From NCBI RefSeq assembly GCF_013111185.1, contig NZ_WVRE01000001.1, positions 248,001 through 312,000 on the forward strand: a stretch of 64,000 bases of DNA, given 5' to 3'. The position numbers and the translations under genes were made by a program. The DNA is from Ruegeria sp. HKCCD7303. Lineage in GTDB: Bacteria > Pseudomonadota > Alphaproteobacteria > Rhodobacterales > Rhodobacteraceae. A model generated the notes under the pieces. The model did no database searches. It worked only from the letters and a program-made list of their open reading frames with translations, and had not been told where the DNA came from. Positions 62,180-64,000 of the stretch are shown piece after piece (the stretch's first letter is position 1; every line of letters begins with the position of its first letter).

Positions 62180-64000
62180 TCAGGTGTCTCCTGCTTTGAC
62201 GCGCGTGTTGTGTCAACAGGCTCTTGGGCCCATCTGCCGCGATTTCACCGTCTTCAAGTATGATGACCCGATCAACCAGCTCCAGCAGGCTGGTCCGGTG
62301 TGTCACAATCACCATAGTGGTTTCGGCAGCGGTCTTCTTCAAACGTTGGATCACCTGAGCTTCGGTTTGAACATCCATTGCACTGGTCGGCTCATCCAGC
62401 AATAGGACTGGCGGTTGCCCGATTAGGGCCCGGGCAAGTGCAATGGCTTGCCGCTGCCCGCCAGACAGCCCTTCTCCACGCTCAGCCAATTGAAGATCAT
62501 AACCACTTGGATGCTTGGTGACGAAGTCTTCAACTCCAGATGTACGACCAGCTTCGATAAGGTCTTCGTCTTTCGGCCGGATTGCGCCGCTGGTGATGTT
62601 GTCCCTGACTGACCCCGAGAAAAGCCAAACGTCTTGTAAAACCGAGCCGATATTGCGGCGCAGGTCTCCAGGATCGATCTGGCGGATGTCCAACCCGTCA
62701 AGCGTGACCGATCCGACGCGGGGCGTGTAGAGCCCCAAAAGCAGACGGGCAATTGTGCTCTTCCCGCATCCGATTTGGCCGAGGATTGCAACCTTTTCGC
62801 CCGGCTCGATTGAAAAAGAGATTCCCCTAAGTGTGTCGACACTTTGATCCGGGTACGAGAAATGAACGTTATTGAAAGAGATTGACCCTTTGAACGACAG
62901 CCGGTTCACCCACGTACAACCTTCTGGTCGTTCGCTTTCGGCCACCATTAGCGTGTTTAGGTTTCGATATGCACTTCGAGCTTGATTCATGCGCGTAAGC
63001 GTTTGTGCCAGTTGACCCAAGGGGGCCAATGCACGACCGGTCAGCATGACAGAGGCTACAAGTGCTCCCATACTGGCCTGACCATCGGTGATTAGAAAAA
63101 CGCCATAGAAAACGACGAACACCTGGGCCGCTTGCTGCGTAAAACCCGTCAAGTTCAGAGCAAACTGCGTGATGGCCCTGCTTTGCGCTCCATGTGCTGA
63201 TTGCCGTTCAATCGCCTGTTCCCACCGGGCGCGCATTCGCTGACCTGCCGCCGTTGTTTTCAGGGTCTCGATGCCAGAGACGGCCTCGACCAGAACAGAT
63301 TGCTTGGACTGCCCGTCAGTAAGGCTTTTTTCAGCTATTCGCGACAAAAAAGGCTGCACAGCCAAACCGGTCAAAAGCACTACTGGAACGGCTAAAGCAG
63401 GTACAATTGCGAGTTGCCCTCCGACCAGGTAGACCACAAAGATAAACAGCCCTATGAACGGCAAGTCTACAACCGCGACAAGCGTCGCAGATGTGAAGAA
63501 CTCACGCAGCGTTTCAAACTCTCGGATGGTGCTTGTCATGGCCCCGGTCGAACCTGTGCGGGACTTCATCTGAATGTTCAGCACCTGATCGAAGATACGC
63601 CTTCCCATCAGCAAATCAGCTTTTTGACCGGCCTTGTCGATAAAGCCCGCTCGGAGAAGTTTTAGAACGAAGTCGAAAAACAGAGCCAGGGCGACGCCTC
63701 CTGTCAGTGCGATCAGCGACTCGGTTGCCTCGTTTGGCAAAACTCGATCATAGACGACCATAATGAAAATCGAGGTTGTTAGGCCCAGTAGGTTTGCCAT
63801 GGCAGCCGCCAGAACGACTTGGATATAGCTCCATCGGCTAGCGGCAAGAGCCGCCCGAAACCAGTGCCCGTCGTAAGAAGTATTTTCTGTAGAAATATCG
63901 TTGCCGTAGTGGCGTCGAAACAAGATAGCGTAACCAGTATAAGTTTCGCGAAAACTATCTTCAGGAACTTCACTGATCCCTTCGCCGATTTCCGGGTCGA
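62163..64000 (-). CDS. Type I secretion ABC transporter with C39-like N-terminal domain, 5' truncated at window edge
   Basis: The frame is open to the right edge, so at least 612 residues are present and the start is outside. The first visible residues (DPEIGEGISEVPEDSFRE, then TGYAIL) look like the end of a C39-like peptidase domain as found in LapB and RtxB transporters. Six membrane helices follow, then an ATPase domain with Walker A GQIGCGKST, signature LSGGQRQAIALARA and Walker B VLLLDEPTSAMD. A TTG 78 bases inside the edge is in frame but is unlikely as the real start because the conserved domain continues upstream. It exports a large, probably RTX-type, protein with the downstream HlyD-like adaptor. 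Confidence 0.87.
   Translation of the reverse strand, partial: DPEIGEGISEVPEDSFRETYTGYAILFRRHYGNDISTENTSYDGHWFRAALAASRWSYIQVVLAAAMANLLGLTTSIFIMVVYDRVLPNEATESLIALTGGVALALFFDFVLKLLRAGFIDKAGQKADLLMGRRIFDQVLNIQMKSRTGSTGAMTSTIREFETLREFFTSATLVAVVDLPFIGLFIFVVYLVGGQLAIVPALAVPVVLLTGLAVQPFLSRIAEKSLTDGQSKQSVLVEAVSGIETLKTTAAGQRMRARWEQAIERQSAHGAQSRAITQFALNLTGFTQQAAQVFVVFYGVFLITDGQASMGALVASVMLTGRALAPLGQLAQTLTRMNQARSAYRNLNTLMVAESERPEGCTWVNRLSFKGSISFNNVHFSYPDQSVDTLRGISFSIEPGEKVAILGQIGCGKSTIARLLLGLYTPRVGSVTLDGLDIRQIDPGDLRRNIGSVLQDVWLFSGSVRDNITSGAIRPKDEDLIEAGRTSGVEDFVTKHPSGYDLQLAERGEGLSGGQRQAIALARALIGQPPVLLLDEPTSAMDVQTEAQVIQRLKKTAAETTMVIVTHRTSLLELVDRVIILEDGEIAADGPKSLLTQHARQSRRHLNVAAS

Overview
The window looks like chromosome of a marine alphaproteobacterium of the Rhodobacterales (Roseobacter group). 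This is an inference from gene content: an MttB-family methyltransferase with dimethylglycine-dehydrogenase-like flavoproteins, TRAP and BASS-type importers, many LysR regulators, a DUF2793 protein, and moderately GC-rich, tightly packed operons with 4-base ATGA overlaps. No rRNA, tRNA, CRISPR array, intact insertion sequence or prophage was seen. The first gene is cut by the left edge and the last by the right edge.

1-10,121 (+): a six-gene, translationally coupled operon. It holds an MttB-family protein, a class III aminotransferase, two tandem DMGDH-like oxidase/GcvT fusions, an amidase and an acetolactate-synthase-like ThDP enzyme. It is best read as catabolism of an N-methylated or quaternary amine; the substrate is unknown. 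10,350-16,618 (-): an operon with an enolase-superfamily enzyme, a DadA-like dehydrogenase, a DctPQM TRAP importer and a BASS-type carrier, divergent from a LysR gene. 17,597-20,814: a second ThDP enzyme divergent from a GntR regulator and an Asp/Glu-racemase-family gene, with a perfect 14-bp palindrome between them. 20,917-23,663: an amino-acid-type ABC importer whose permease begins with a lipoprotein-like signal, plus an AhpD-like protein. 23,716-26,936: a divergent oxyR-katG pair.

27,027-34,495: an MsbA-like exporter, a periplasmic YceI-cytochrome c fusion divergent from an ECF sigma/anti-sigma pair, a DUF1612/HTH protein, a LysR gene and a sterol-desaturase-family hydroxylase. 34,650-40,174 (-): nucleotide-sugar genes ugd, manC and galU, with a DUF2793 fibre-like gene inserted among them. 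40,857-48,793: an MltB-type lytic transglycosylase, a cyoABCD quinol oxidase operon and an EmrAB-like efflux pair. 48,886-52,802 (-): a complete Mla-type phospholipid transport operon. 53,024-60,781 (+): a phosphonate monoester hydrolase/sulfatase, an AspT-AspD aspartate exchange and decarboxylation pair, and a hybrid histidine kinase with an OmpR-type regulator. 60,869-64,000 (-): a type I secretion adaptor and ABC transporter, with no exported substrate visible.

The most unusual items are the MttB/DMGDH operon, the enolase/DadA/TRAP operon, the lipobox-bearing permease, the YceI-cytochrome c fusion beside an ECF sigma factor, the orphan DUF2793 gene among capsule-precursor genes, and an AspT-AspD pair in an alphaproteobacterium. 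Every function rests on reading motifs and family resemblance by eye; no database search was run.
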